A stretch of 64,000 bases of DNA. It comes from Microplitis mediator. Taxonomy: Eukaryota > Arthropoda > Insecta > Hymenoptera > Braconidae. The stretch is taken from the NCBI RefSeq assembly GCF_029852145.1, contig NC_079969.1:18905798-18969797 (forward strand), in the 5' to 3' direction. Shown piece after piece: positions 21,268-33,170 of this stretch. Numbering within the stretch: the stretch's first letter is position 1; each line of letters begins with the position of its first letter. The position numbers and the translations under genes were made by a program. Under the pieces are notes generated by a model. It was given only the letters and a program-made list of their open reading frames with translations. It made no database searches and was not told the origin of the DNA.

Positions 21268-22050
21268 CAGTTAAAAAAAATGTAGACGTTTAATTATTTT
21301 TTATTGACACGTTAATCTATCTGTTGAGTTTTGGCAAATTTAATTATGTTTTTCATTGTTTTTTTTTTCTATATTTTTGTTTAAGGCATTATAATTACTA
21401 TTTAGTTTCTACAAGTATCTAACACATTAGTTGTTGAAAAAATTATTTGATACAAAATATTGATAATAATGTTCTACAATTTTCACTAATTATTAAACAA
21501 AAAGGAATTCATTTTAGTTTTCATTAGTGTTAAGAATACTTAAATATTTTCAAATGATAGTTTTTTGAAGATTAAATTACAAAACCTAGACCTTGGAGAC
21601 ATAGTATAGGGTCCTTAAGTTGCTCTACCGAGCACCGGTTCGCTTTTCGGTTATCAGTTGATTAGTTTCAGCGAAGAGTCGCGATTAGGTACAGCAGTAT
21701 CCTTCAAAAAAAATTTCTCAAATAATTTTATTCAGGAAATAAAATTATCAAACCAATTTAATAAATACATACACTATATATTTATAACAAATATAGAAAA
21801 GAAAACGAAGTAAAGGAAAAGTTATATCAGTGAAGAAAATATATATTAAAATATACAGCTCAAAAAAAGCAAAATAAAATCGCGTAGCGAAGAAAAAAAA
21901 AATTAGAATACAAAGAAAAAGAAAATAAATAACAGTGTTATCGGTTGTGAGTTATTAGTTTAGTGCTTAATAGCATTGTTCAGTGTAATTAAATTGAGAT
22001 ACTAAATATTGTAATGAAAAGTGAATACATGTTCGAAAATAAAAGTCCAG

Positions 22051-22244
22051 TCCTTTAACAGAGTATCACCTCTAATTCCGTTCAGGAAAATTAAAGGAAT
22101 TTTATTCCGGTAAAACATAAAATTAAAAACATAGAAAATAGAAAAATCTCAGTGTATACAAAAAGTGTAACAAATGTTCAAAAATAAAGATAGACGCCTT
22201 TAAAGAATATCATCTCTAATTTCTTTTAAGGAAAAAATAAAGGC
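22051..22244 (+). repeat. Two related hairpin repeats
   Basis: TCCTTTAA/TTAAAGGA (22051-22058 with 22091-22098) and GCCTTTA/TAAAGGC (22196-22202 with 22238-22244) enclose similar loops sharing TATCAYCTCTAATT. The outer pair changes from T-A to G-C between copies, which preserves pairing. Confidence 0.5.
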
Positions 22245-23285
22245 ATTTTATCATTGCCAAAAATTAAAGTTTCTAAGTAAAATAAAAAAAAAACCAAAGT
22301 GAAATCAATTTTTGTGTTTGATTAACAAAAAATAAGTTAGTCAATATTAACAACCTACCCTTGCTCGAACATCGCTTGCACGAGAGAGAGAGAGAGAGAG
22401 AGAGAGACGGCAATCAGTCCAAGGAACACACTTCAAGGGTCCAAGGGTCCACAACGAAGGAGTCCGCCAGAATAAAAGTAATCGAAGAAGAATTATCACC
22501 GTAAAGGTAAGAAATTTATAAGTGGCTATTTTCTCTTTTAAAGATTTCTCCCTTTGGTAGCGATAGTAATTTTGGACAAGCGGGTTGGAAGGTGCGGACA
22601 ACAATAAAGAATACGAGGAAGAAATTATCTTCCTATAATTTATTATTTATAGTGGATCTTTTCGAAAATTAAGAACCCAAACGTCTTCGAAGAGACTGGT
22701 GCTCTTGTTTAAGCCAAAAATATTTTATGAATGATAGAAAAATAGTTCTTTCACCTACCTTTCGATGTAACTTCTTCTAGTACGGCAGATTTTACCCCTC
22801 CAGAACGTTGCAGCTCGCTTGACCTTCCTCCTAGGATTTGGGTTGAGTGGGCGCGGCTGGGTTATAGGATAAGACCTTATGTACTACTCTCGAATGAAAA
22901 CCGCAAGGTTGGAGTGATGAACTTTGTCTTTATTTTGATGGTTCAAATTACAACGTTTTTAACCAAACGTCACTTACTCACTCTAGTTTTCACAATTTTT
23001 ATATTTCCTTCATATTATAGGATTATTTATCCTTGACAAATATTTTATTAAGATTTTAATTTATATTCAATGCGTCCTTTTTACACACCCGAAAAGTGGT
23101 TTTATGCGCAAATTAACTCGGCACGAGATGGAATCGCAAATTCACGTGATTTGCGTCACTGGTTCGATTGTACCGGATGATTTTTAAAATCCGACAAATA
23201 TTGTACTAGACGAACGATTACTACAGTTGCGTCAGATCGAATTTTAGATCAATATTTGAGGATTTTTAATATAAAATTTAAATCC

Positions 23286-23540
23286 CTTACTGACTTTTCG
23301 ACGCCTAGGGCGGATTCCTGCAGTAAGGTTAATAAAATTTAGCAATCTTTGACTATTTTCTTATTGACTTTTCGACGCAGATGCGGATTCCTGCAATAAG
23401 AATAAGCCTAGATTATTTAAGAAGTGCCCTATTGACTTTTCAACGCAGATGCGGATTCCTGCAATAGGGTTTAAGTTAAAAATTATTAAAAATCCTCTTA
23501 TTGACTTTTCAACGCCTAGGGCGGATTCCTGCAATAAGAG
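23286..23540 (+). repeat. Array of four conserved hairpins with compensatory stem changes
   Basis: Copies at 23286-23327, 23359-23401, 23427-23469 and 23495-23540. The conserved core reads TTGACTTTTCRACGC, a short loop, then GCGGATTCCTGCA. Outer stems differ but each pairs with itself: CTTACTG/CAGTAAG, TCTTATTG/CAATAAGA, CCCTATTG/CAATAGGG and CTCTTATTG/CAATAAGAG. The inner stem also covaries, CGCC/GGCG in copies 1 and 4 and CGCA/TGCG in copies 2 and 3. The pattern implies selection for, or copying of, a two-stem structure. Function unknown. Confidence 0.75.
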
Positions 23541-24164
23541 TACACGAAATTTCGACGTTCGAATATTCGCGGACCGTAAGTTTTATGAACCGACTAGCCC
23601 TGAGCTATGGGTGCTCAGGCTTCTTATAAACTTTGGTTGGTGATTTGATGGGGAATTTATAATCATTGTCATTGGTGGAAAGTGACGACAGTTTATTATT
23701 TATTCGTTAAACTTATTGCAGGTGTCTTCTTACTATTCTTTGCCGCATAAAAAGGTGAAAAAGCTGACGCTGCGTTTTCGCGCGCTTTTCAAAGAGGAGC
23801 TCAGAAATAATTATTTTAAATAATTATAAAAATAAAAAAAAAAATATTTGGACATAACAATAGTAAGAAACTATATATTATGTACTATGCGAACGAGAAT
23901 ATAGGTTTTATTTCTTTCCATAGAAATATCACTTAAAGATATAATCCTTAATTTCAGAATTTTGAATAACTAAAAACTAACTTTTTAAAACAATTACTGA
24001 TCAATACATCGTCATTTATATATCAAAATGATCATCAAATTTTTCTGCTAATGACAAAATACAGTACACCACGAACAAATTACTGCAAACATGATAACCA
24101 CACCAAAAAAGTCAGATAGAACGCAAGCACGTCCACTCCACACAATAATAATGATAACAATAAT

Positions 24165-25150
24165 GTAACAGAGATCCCATTAACTTTTGATAGTTTGTGT
24201 TGTCAATTCTTGGTGATGTTACTCTTAGTTCCTCGTACCCTGGATCCATGGGGAAACTAGAGTTTTTAGCATCTAATAACCCTGCATCATTTAACACCTT
24301 CTTAATGTAATCTGACTGACTGACATAGTAGATTCCATTTTCATCCTGTCGAACTTTTATACCCAAATAACATTTAAGGTCACCTAAGTCTTTGATGCGA
24401 AATTTATTATTTAATGCCTTTCGCACATCTTCAATTTTTTCTCTTGATTTACTGGCTACAAGTATGTCATCGACATATATTGCTAAATAAATTTTGAACT
24501 TGTTATTAATTTTCTCGTATAAACATGGGTCTGAGGTACATTGTTGAAACCCATATCTCAGTAAGGTTTCATTTAATGTCTCGTACTATGATCTTGCAGC
24601 TTGCTTTAAACCGTAAATAATTTTATTTAATCTACATGCATAATTTTTCTTTTTTTCGTTTATATAGCTAGGAGGTAGTTTCATATAGATTTATCCTGTT
24701 ATAGTGCCGTTTAGAAATGCTGTCATTGCATCTAGATGTCTGACAACAAATTTCCTTTTACTAGCAATTGAGAGCAAAATTCTAAACGTACTATGTCTCA
24801 CTACAGGTGCAAAGATTTCATCAAAATCTGTTTCGTATACTCGATAAAAACCCTGAGCAACAAGGCTTTGAAGCGATCTGGTCTCCCATCTCCATGCTGC
24901 TTTACTTTGAAGACCCATCGGCAACCAATTGGAGTTTTACCGTGTGGGATAGACTGTAAGCTCCATGTTTTATTTTTTTGAAGTGACTTGATTTCATCAT
25001 TCATTGCCTCTCTCCAATGCTCAGCATCTGGTCCAGATAATGCTTCTTGTATGTTCACAGGTTCTTGAGGAGCTGTTAAAATTTCGGAATTAACTGCACA
25101 CGCTACGGTTTCTTGATCATCTTCACCTGTGTTATCATTTTTATTAGCGT
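24165..25150 (-). pseudogene. copia reverse transcriptase, broken
   Basis: Minus-strand fragments read QEALSGPDAEHWREAM, NKTWSLQSIPHGKTPIGC, then after a frameshift DFDEIFAPVVRHSTFRILL and HLDAMTAFLNG. The YVDD catalytic motif (IYLAIYVDDILVASKS) is near 24470 and IKDLGDLKCYLGIKV near 24385. Several stops and shifts separate the fragments. The match ends at YQKLMGSLL, where RNase H should follow, at the proposed inversion breakpoint. Confidence 0.85.
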
Positions 25151-28100
25151 TGGGTTATAACAAATACTGTTTTAAAATTCGCGACGGAGACGCGAACAAC
25201 CCCAGTAGCGTATGCGGTCATCCACGTGTATAACAAAAAAAATTATAATTTCAAAGTCCGGAAAAATAAATGATGATAAATGATCACAAATTGACCTCAA
25301 TTAATACTTAAATTGTAAATAAAACAATAATGTTCTCAAAAATAAAATAAGGGTGTGCCTGGACCAGCTCCTCAGGTTGGATTAGTGCACGTAGGCGCTA
25401 GACCGTTTATACAAAACGGACAAAAATAATTTAACAGGAGGAAATTTGCGACGATAGATCCGAGCGAGTAGCTTGATCGAAGCGGATAACAATCGAATGA
25501 AATTAGAAAAAGAAATAATCAGAAAATAATAAGCACAGTTAAATATATATATAAAATAATAAAACAAATTAAATACAGCAGGGAAAAAGACCCAGGAAAA
25601 TAAATACCGAGTATTTCCCCGAAAATTGTTGGGTTAAATTATTTATATAAATTACCAAAACCTTTGATACAATAATTTGAGTTTAAATATAAATTATAAC
25701 TATTAATAACCCCTGAGGGCAGAATCTATATAAACTCAAATTGTCAAATTTAATTTTCAATTATCATAATCAATAATATCAATTATAATAATTTCCTTTA
25801 AACAGGACAAACAAGTCATAAAAATAAAATAATCACATCCAGATTGCCCTTTTACAACTTATAGGGGGAGAAATATACGGTTCACCCTCACTCTCATTCA
25901 CCAAATTTCCCAAAATTATAACATAAATTCTTTCAAATAAATAATTGTTACTCTTTCAATAATTATTTATAGTCAAAAACATATAATATAAATTACTTGA
26001 CCACTGGGGTAAATAATACACAGAAAAGCAAAATAAACAATAATATTTTGGGTAATTATCCAAATAATAATAAAAACAATTATAAATAATAAATATAATA
26101 ATAATAATTCCGTTTTATAATTATTTTTATTGTTCAGGAATTTTTCTTTGAACTATTACGTCGTCGACTCAGGAATTTTCTATCCAGAGCCTGCGTATAG
26201 CTATAGCTACAAGTATAGCGATATATATATGTATATGTATCTATTAGGGTGCTTCGTTTAAACTGACTATTTTTTTTGTTCGCTCCCATCCCGAAATTTT
26301 GTTGGAAGTACTCCAAAAAAAATTCCCTGAGAGTTTGAGCCCTTAAAATTAATATTAAGTACTCGAACACAGCGTGTGAAGATTTCCCATTTAAAATACA
26401 CGTAAACTTTGGTTTTTATTTTTTAAACTTCTATAATTCCGCGACATTTTATGATATCATCTCGCCCATAGTCGGGATTTTTTCAGAATTAAATGTGCTA
26501 CAAAAGTGCCCAATGTCGCGAAGTCGTAACTCATACGGGTGGGGTAGTACGGACCGCTAAACCGAACTCTTTCATAGAATTCTTGTTTTTTTCTAATTAT
26601 CTCATAAACAACAAGACCTACAGAAAAATTGTAGAAAATTATTTTATAGGAAATTTATTTTCCTACAAATAAGGTCCTGAGCACCGAATCACTAAGATTG
26701 ATATTTTCTGAGATATTAATTATTGAAGTTTAAGTAGCATTGAATTCCTATCATATGTCAAATCAAATCTTAGAAAATATTGATTTTTTATTTGACTAAT
26801 ATCTCAGAAAATATCAATCTGAATGATTCGGTGCTAAGGACCTTTTTTGTAGGAAATTGGATTTCCTATAAAATTGTCATTTGCATTTTTTCTGTAGGTC
26901 TTGTTGTTTATGAGATAATGAGAGAAAGAACAAGAATTCTATGAAAAAATTCGGTTTAGCGGTACGTACTACCCCACCCGTATGAGTTACGACTTCGCGA
27001 CAACAGACACTTTTGTAGTACATTTAATTCTGAGAAAATCCCAACTCTGGGCGAGATGATATCATAAAATGCCGCGGAGTTATAGAAGTTAAAAAAATAA
27101 AAACCTAAGTTTACGTGTATTTTAAATGGGAAATCTTCACACGCTGTGGTCGAGTACTTAATATCAATTTTAAGGGCTCAAACTCTCAGGAAATTTTTTT
27201 TGGAGTACTTCCAACAAAATTTCGGGATGGGAGCGAAAAGAAAAAAATAGTCGTTTCAAACGAAGCACCCTAGTATCTATACAGCAAACTGCTGTAAGCG
27301 CGTAATTTCCAATTTTTAAATTAAAATTTAAACAAAAAATAATTATTTTATTATACCCAACTCTTTTTATATGTGTAAATGTATCATTCAGGGAGAAACG
27401 CAATACAAAATTACCCAAATTATTCACAGGTGTGTGATACACGCACGTGAATCTTGCGCCGCGAACACCAACAATTCCCGGGGAGGTTATCAGTGACAAT
27501 CATCGTCTCTCGAATCAATCTAAAATTGTGACTGGAACTCAATCACCCGGTGAATTTATTTATGTTTTCAATATTATTAACCACTGTTAATTAGCAACAA
27601 AACGAATCAAACGCAATAGCAACGTAATTAGACTTTACAACGATGACAGCGTCCACTCACTTTGCTTATCCGTATCTTTCTCAATACTTTTTGGACTGGC
27701 CACTTGTTGGCCACCCACGTGGCGCAACAACCGCCCTTAATTATTATTATTATTATTGTCTAGCTCTGGGCCTATTTTAAATCAAATAAATAAATCATAA
27801 AACATTTTTACCCCACCTGAATGATACATATTACCTTAAATACATTTGTCTAGTATTTATTTATACCAAAATCATAATTTTAAAATATCTATTTAATTGA
27901 ATAATAATTATTTAAACCGCATCGTCTACATCGATATTGCAGCAGAAAATATCGATTTTTCCCCTCCTCTACGGTCACTATTTCTCATCTCCTTAATACC
28001 TGGATATGAAATTTAATCTAAATAAAATAAAAACAATGATTGGGGCATAATGTGACCACACATTATGTCCCCCAGATAACGCAAAATAATAAATATTTCC

Positions 28101-28320
28101 ATATAAATAATTAATATTAAATATAATTATTTTTAAATTACAAATTAAAATACTGGCACACACGTGCTTTCATTCACGCCGCGCGCATGCGCGAGCAAAT
28201 GCTGTCTCGGCACCAGCGTGGTGACGAAATGCCCGCGTAACCATTCAAATTTAAATTTAAATACTATTTTCAATGCTTATTACTAATTAATTATAAATTT
28301 ATTTGAATGGTTACGTGACA
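25151..28320. mobile_element. LTR-like insertion in copia pol with nested fold-back
   Basis: It interrupts copia between the integrase C terminus and RT. Plus-strand ends are TGGGTTATAACA and GGTTACGTGACA, which begin TG and end CA. No clear target duplication was found (AGCGT versus AAGTC). A hairpin near 28225-28318 is built on GTAACCATTCAAATTTA and its inverse. Outside the nested fold-back it is about 2.1 kb and noncoding. Long solo LTR is my best guess. Confidence 0.4.
26247..27270. mobile_element. Fold-back element with TA target duplication, family 1
   Basis: Ends GGGTGCTTCGTTTAAA and TTTCAAACGAAGCACCC are perfect inverted copies for the first dozen bases and flanked by TA (26245-26246, 27271-27272). 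Arms remain complementary over most of their roughly 500 bases, for example the GGTGGGGTAGTACG block near 26540 and its inverse near 26970. Noncoding. Same terminus as the 5652-6994 element. Confidence 0.85.
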
Positions 28321-29078
28321 AAGTCTTGCTAATCTTTTAGCTAGTGGCAAACTATGTGATTCAGACGATTCATTATTAGAATTTTAAGTCTCGTTATCAA
28401 CATCACTTGTAGTATTTGATCTTATCTTAACGCAATCACTGTCATCAACGATTGAAAAACTAATTACATTGTTATGTAAGGCATTGTTTGGCATTTTTTC
28501 GACAGTGGATTTAATTTCATCAATACCGAAGTTAACTGTTACTCTTTCTGAATCACGTTCATCTTCAATAAACTGCACATTTCTGCTAATTAAATTTTTT
28601 CCAGTACTTCTATCCAGTAATCTAAATGCTTTAGATTCTGGTGAATAGCCGTCAAAAATATAAGGTACGGCCTTTTCATCTAACTTCTTTCGACATTCGT
28701 TGGGTACATGAGCAAATGTTTTACACCCAAAAGGTCGTAAATGAGCGACATCAGGCTTGATGCCGTAGAACAGTTCATATGGAGTTAAGCTCTTAGCCCT
28801 CGTAGGTAATCTATTTTGTACGTATCCTGCCATAATCGCTGCCTCACCCCAGAAATTAATCCGGTAATTTTGCGTCTATTAGCATCGTCCTGATAGATTC
28901 CATTAAATATCTTTTTTTCCGTTTAGCAACGCTATTCTGTTGTGGTGAATAGGGTGCTGTCCATTGTGCTTCAATTCCTTCTTGTAAAAAATCTCTTAAA
29001 TCATGTGACATATATTCTCCACCACGATCAGACCTAATAACTTGTGGCTTTTTATTAAATTGTGTTTGAGAATGCTTA
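28321..29078 (-). pseudogene. copia integrase core end and C-terminal region, broken
   Basis: Minus-strand residues KKPQVIRSDRGGEY and APYSPQQNSVAKRK give the second catalytic D and the QQN-type motif. After a frameshift near 28850 come NRLPTRAKSLTPYELFYG, HLRPFGCKTFAHVP and the acidic spacer. A stop lies near 28384. This joins the integrase N-terminal part at 29774 across the 695 bp LTR insertion. Confidence 0.8.
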
Positions 29079-29773
29079 TGTTTGAATCTTCCGCGCTAGC
29101 GTTTCTCGTCACTGCTCTGAGGCCGGTTAAATAGAGCTGCGTCAGCGCGATATCATGCGCAGGCGGCTCCACCAGTCCCATTCTCATCTCAAGCACCACC
29201 CTCTCATCCAAGTGGGGTGAAGAAGAAGACGAAGCCATTATTATTGAAAACTCACCGAAGCTAGTAGCCACGTGTTTTTCTGCTTTCGCTTAAATCTTTT
29301 GCAATATTTTTGATTATTTCTATAGTCCATCTCAAATGACATCTCAAGTGAAAGTTCATATATTTTAGTAATTATTTTAGTGGTTATTTAATTAATTTCA
29401 TCTACGATAATAATTAAAAAATAAATTAATTTCATCTACGATAATAATTAAAAAATAAATTAATTCATCTCACCGCGTGGTTGTTGGTTTGCCGCCAATC
29501 GCCATCTTTATCTCACATCACCGCGTGTTATCGCGTATTAAAATTATTCATCTCAAAATTAATACAAAGAATAACGTGCTGTGTAAATAGTGAAAATAAT
29601 AAAAAAAATAATTAATTTATTAATATCATAAAAATAAAATAAGTGTTAAAAAATATTTATTTTAAAGATAAAACATTTCAACCTCATTCCCGCCAATTAA
29701 GCGTCCCAGCATCTCACCTCCTCACTCAAATTTAAGTTAAATTTAATTTTAAATATTTAAGTGATTATAAACA
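29079..29773. mobile_element. Solo LTR, 695 bp, with 5 bp target duplication GCTTA
   Basis: TGTTTGAATC...ATTATAAACA (TGTTT...AAACA termini) is flanked by GCTTA at 29074-29078 and 29774-29778. Removing it restores the copia integrase reading order, proving it is an insertion. It includes two exact tandem copies of a roughly 40 bp segment (near 29395-29465). Noncoding. Confidence 0.85.
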
Positions 29774-30113
29774 GCTTATCAAAATCCTTGATTACCTGAC
29801 TCGCCTGAGATTTTGATTTAAAAAGAAAGATTCTTGTATGTTGACTGTAGTCATCGATTATTGTCATCATGTATTTTCGACCACCAGGTGTTATCGTAGG
29901 AATTGGCCCACATAAGTCTGTATGAATTAGCTGGAGAGGTGCTGTAGTCTGTAATTCTGATTTCTTCGGAAATGGTGTCCGTGATAACTTCCCCTGAATG
30001 CGACTCTGGCAATAAGCTTTTACATTACAACGTTCCAATTTAATTTCTGACGCCAACCCCTCATTGACTAGATTTTTAATTGCTTCTGGATCACGATGAC
30101 AAAATCTCTGATG
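29774..30113 (-). pseudogene. copia integrase N-terminal half
   Basis: Reads CNVKAYCQSRIQGKLSRTPF, then LQLIHTDLCGPIPTITPGG, where the first catalytic D of the integrase sits in HTDLCGP, and MMTIIDDYSQHTRIFLFK. The expected HHCC half lies just upstream with a stop between. The frame stops where the LTR insertion begins. Confidence 0.85.
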
Positions 30114-30811
30114 CTATGTATGGATACAATTCTTAGAATGTCCATCGTATACCATAAGAGCACGTTGAGACTGTCTCAACTCATACATCTCACCATGTAC
30201 ATTACCAACAGCAAGTTCAGTTTTACCTTTTAATACAACGAGCATTCCATTTTCTACCAATACACTATATTTATCCTTGTCAAGCATCCTAACTGATATC
30301 AAACGAGTATCAAAATCTGGTACGTATAATACATTCTCTAATTTCAAAATTCTTTTTTCACCATTTTTATTAATACATTTTATTTCACCTGAGCCTATAC
30401 CGTATACTTTACTGTACTGTTTATTTGCAACCCGTACCTGTGACTCATATTTAGTATTAAGTGACCTATAAAATTTGATATCATTAGTCATATGTTTGGT
30501 AGCTGCCGAATCGAAAAGCCATACAGGATTATTTATTTTTCGTCCAACACAACAGTTTGAATCTTTATAAAGTGCTGTTTCTGTCGCTCCTGTTGACACT
30601 TTATTTGCTGTGCTGTTATCTTTATGTGCTTTTGAATTCTTGTATTTGAAACACTGAGCAATTTTATGTCCCTTTCTATGACAGTAATGACAAACTATTT
30701 GCTTCTTTTCTCTGTTTACCTTTGAAGCAGCTTCAGAAGACTCACTTATTTCACCTTGATTTTGACGTCTTCTGTATTCGGCGATAAGCTTGATTTTAAT
30801 CAGATTAAGAG
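30114..30811 (-). pseudogene. copia gag zinc knuckle and protease
   Basis: Upstream of the first ATG the frame carries the CCHC knuckle CHYCHRKGHKIAQC (about 30655-30700). Then comes the aspartic protease, whose active site reads WLFDSAATKHM, and downstream residues such as ISVRMLDKDKYSVLVENG. The protease separates Gag and Pol proteins in this family. The frame is open from the LTR insertion edge at 30811 to a stop at 30114. Confidence 0.85.
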
Positions 30812-31691
30812 TGTGACGAGACGTTCGTCATTATTGGTAAATATTTATTATTCAAACTATCCGCGTGGCCGTCCAGAGAAGCACCTTTTCTTTGTTGCAG
30901 GTTATTCGAGGACCCGTGTCGGCTAGAGAAATATTCGTATGAATATTTCTCCAACGAAAGCCCCAAGTGATGTGTTCACAGCCCTAGTGGAACTTAAATC
31001 GACCCGCCAATTAGCGACTTGTTATTGGTGTCCTCTCTTACCATCAATTGAGGAGTATACGTCGCCGGATTGCAGGAACAATGCCGTGCGAGCCTATACG
31101 GCGTGTCCCCTAGGGTGGGGCAAAGCAATCGATAACTTGTATCGATGTTAGATCATAGATGGTGCCAAAAACCATAAAATTGCCACGTGGGAAAGTGATG
31201 GACCCACGAAACTTGCGGGGAGAGGAAAGCTCCTTCTTCTCTGGTCCGCCATTACAGTGAATAGTCACGTTTTTATTATTGCAATTATAATCTAAATTTT
31301 ATTGTGAAATCTTGGAAGACAAAGATCCTATTGTATATTTGGGCATTATTGCCGTTACTTTTGATTGATTTGGGAATATTATTTCCGTGGGCTAAGGGCT
31401 CGTTAAATTGGTATTTTTATAATAAAGTTATTCTTCATTTTAACCACGTGTTGAGAGAAAGTTATTTTACATTAGAGAATAGATTCCTTCCCCTTAAATA
31501 AGTATTAAATAATTATTCCACGTGGTGACGCGAATACTCGGGATCAGTGACGACACAGGTAAGCCTTCTACGAAGCTATTATTGTCTTGTTCCTGTAACG
31601 GTGGTCAAAGTAAGCAATTGTCAACGTTGGTAGGTAGCTGTTGGGTCCTCAACCACTGAGAATCGTGGGTTACTCAGATACATAAGTCACA
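30812..31691. mobile_element. Solo LTR-like insertion, 880 bp (TGTGAC...GTCACA)
   Basis: Inverted termini TGTGAC and GTCACA bound a noncoding, relatively GC-richer block that splits copia gag from its zinc knuckle. I find no matching target duplication (AAGAG versus ATATC), so the ends may be eroded. Short open frames inside have no features. Confidence 0.6.
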
Positions 31692-32350
31692 ATATCAATA
31701 AAGCTAGAAGTATTGTAATAAATAGTAAAATTAAGTCTAGTGAATTTTGTGGAGATTTATTGTAAGAAATAAATTTGTGAACGTGCAACTTGTCTCTCAT
31801 CATCTCCACGTGCGAAATAAGTTGCCACGTTTCAAGAGTGAGCTCATCACTTGGCTTGGCTTCTAATCCTGTAATTAATCCATCGTAAGAATGAGGTACA
31901 CTGCATAACATCATAGCTAATTTTAATTTTTCAGGCAGTTCCATTCCCAATGATATTATCTTGGTCATCAAGTCCTATATTTTAGCCAAATGTACTTATA
32001 TCGCCATGTTCACTCAATTTTATTGAACATAATTGCTTTAGCAAAAGGACGACATTAGGTAAAGTTTCCTCCTTATGATATTTTTTTAGTGCATCCCATG
32101 CTCCTTTAGCTGATGTAGCGTCTTTTATAAGACTCACCTGACTATCATCTACTAATAAATTGATTGTGGCCCATGCTCTTGAGTTTGATCTGTCCCATGC
32201 TGATTGAAGTGTTGCGTCTGTTGGTCTTGCTGTATTGATTGCTTTATATATACCATCTCTCATCAATAGTGATCTCACATGAAACTTCCACAATTGATAA
32301 TTTTCATTATTGAGCTTCACGATACCAAAATTTCCGTGACTCTCTGCCAT
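31692..32350 (-). pseudogene. copia gag, broken by a frameshift
   Basis: The start ATG is at 32350. The N terminus FGIVKLNNENYQLWKFHV is typical of copia Gag, followed by ARPTDATLQSAWDRSN and KGAWDALKKYHKE. The frame ends at 31982 and continues in another frame from 31971 (LPEKLKLAMMLCSVPHSYD). Gag forms the cytoplasmic particle. The distal part is lost to the LTR insertion. Confidence 0.9.
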
Positions 32351-32480
32351 TACATAATATTAAAGCTAACGAATAGCTACGTATATTCACTAAAGAACAA
32401 AATTAATTTCACAAATAAAACTCAAACTTTTCTTAAAAAAAAATTATTATCTCTACTTCCTCTGAGACTTCACATATCCA

Positions 32481-32495
32481 CCTGGGCCCATAACC
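32481..32495 (-). promoter_or_regulatory. copia primer-binding site (half tRNA-iMet type)
   Basis: On the minus strand GGTTATGGGCCCAGG directly follows the LTR end. Drosophila copia uses the same kind of internal initiator-Met tRNA sequence to prime minus-strand synthesis. Confidence 0.85.
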
Positions 32496-32742
32496 TATTG
32501 AAGGGGTTGTGGAATAAATGCGTATGAAGTATGTGACACGAGGAAGGTAAAATATAACAGCGATAATAATTAACGTAAACTAGCACGTCTGCTCTGTAAG
32601 GTTTATTGAGAATAACTAAATAGTAAAATTACATGTAAGATAAAGTATATAGAAAGCGGATAGGAATGTGTGTAATTGGGGATGTATAAATGTATGTGTT
32701 AATATTAATAAGATCTATTGGATTATCGTTGCATCTTCAATA
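32496..32742 (-). mobile_element. copia 5' LTR, 247 bp
   Basis: On the minus strand it runs TATTGAAG...CTTCAATA, an 8 bp terminal inverted repeat rather than the usual TG...CA. It contains TATA-like TTTCTATATACTTT and CTCAATAAACC, a polyadenylation signal. The 3' end touches the primer site. AATTC at 32743-32747 is the target duplication. Confidence 0.85.
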
Positions 32743-33115
32743 AATTCGAACAAACTTTGTTGAAAATAATTCGTAGGGAATACAATTGTCTAGAAAAAAG
32801 TTTCTATAACATTTTATGACAGGTCTGATAGTTGTGCCGAAAAAGTAAAAAGATCTCAAAATTTATTGTAAATTTGACCTCAAGCTTGAATAACTTTTAA
32901 ACGAATAGATTTATCAAAGAATGATAAGGAGCTTCTTCTGTAGAGCATCAAATTCTTTACCAAATTATTTTTGCAGGTTTTTCCTACCACGCATCGTTAG
33001 CCAGTTAGAAAATAATCTTAATGTTAATTTTAAGAGCTCTTGTTTTTACAGGCGTATTTTTATGATTAAATGAAACTTTTAAACTTGTTTCCAAAAAAAT
33101 TTTTTTTTTTTTTAA
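32743..33115 (+). mobile_element. Fold-back element arm (family 3), other side of the copia insertion
   Basis: Continues the fold-back whose other part is at 19232-19667, sharing AAAAAGTAAAAAGATCTCAA and GATTTATCAAAGAATGATAAG. It ends near AATACCCTAATAC, 55 bases from the exon 4 splice donor of the broken YR paralog. The intact gene shows nearly the same spacing at 57072-57146. Confidence 0.7.
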
Positions 33116-33170
33116 ATACCCTAATACAAACATACGCAAGCTTATAAATTTAACTTTTTTAAATACATAC

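Larger units (their letters stand above)
21590..23859 (+). mobile_element. Probable long LTR or noncoding retroelement end, right terminus GGACATAACA
   Basis: A noncoding 2.2 kb block ending GGACATAACA at 23850-23859, the terminus also seen at 4251 and, as GGACGTAACA, at 36972. It has promoter-like sequence (TTATCAGTTGATTAGTTTCAG near 21650), a (GA)n tract (22382-22407), a pair of related hairpins near 22.05 and 22.2 kb and a four-copy hairpin array at 23.3-23.5 kb. The left edge is not located; 21590 is an estimate. Open frames inside have no protein features. Confidence 0.35.
24165..32742 (-). mobile_element. Ty1/copia retrotransposon, 3'-truncated and interrupted by three LTR-like insertions
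   Basis: Minus-strand order: LTR (32742-32496), primer site (32495-32481), gag, zinc knuckle, protease, integrase, RT. The match breaks off in RT near 24165; RNase H and the adjoining 3' LTR are gone. Insertions at 30812-31691, 29079-29773 and 25151-28320 split it. Frameshifts and stops occur throughout. The AATTC flanking duplication is present at 32743 and, inverted, beside the LTR fragment at 19231. Confidence 0.85.

Noticed and set aside
23286..23540. Known self-cleaving ribozyme (hammerhead, twister) in the hairpin array
   Set aside because: The cores lack the CTGATGA/GAAA hammerhead and the twister consensus; only the covarying stems are supported.
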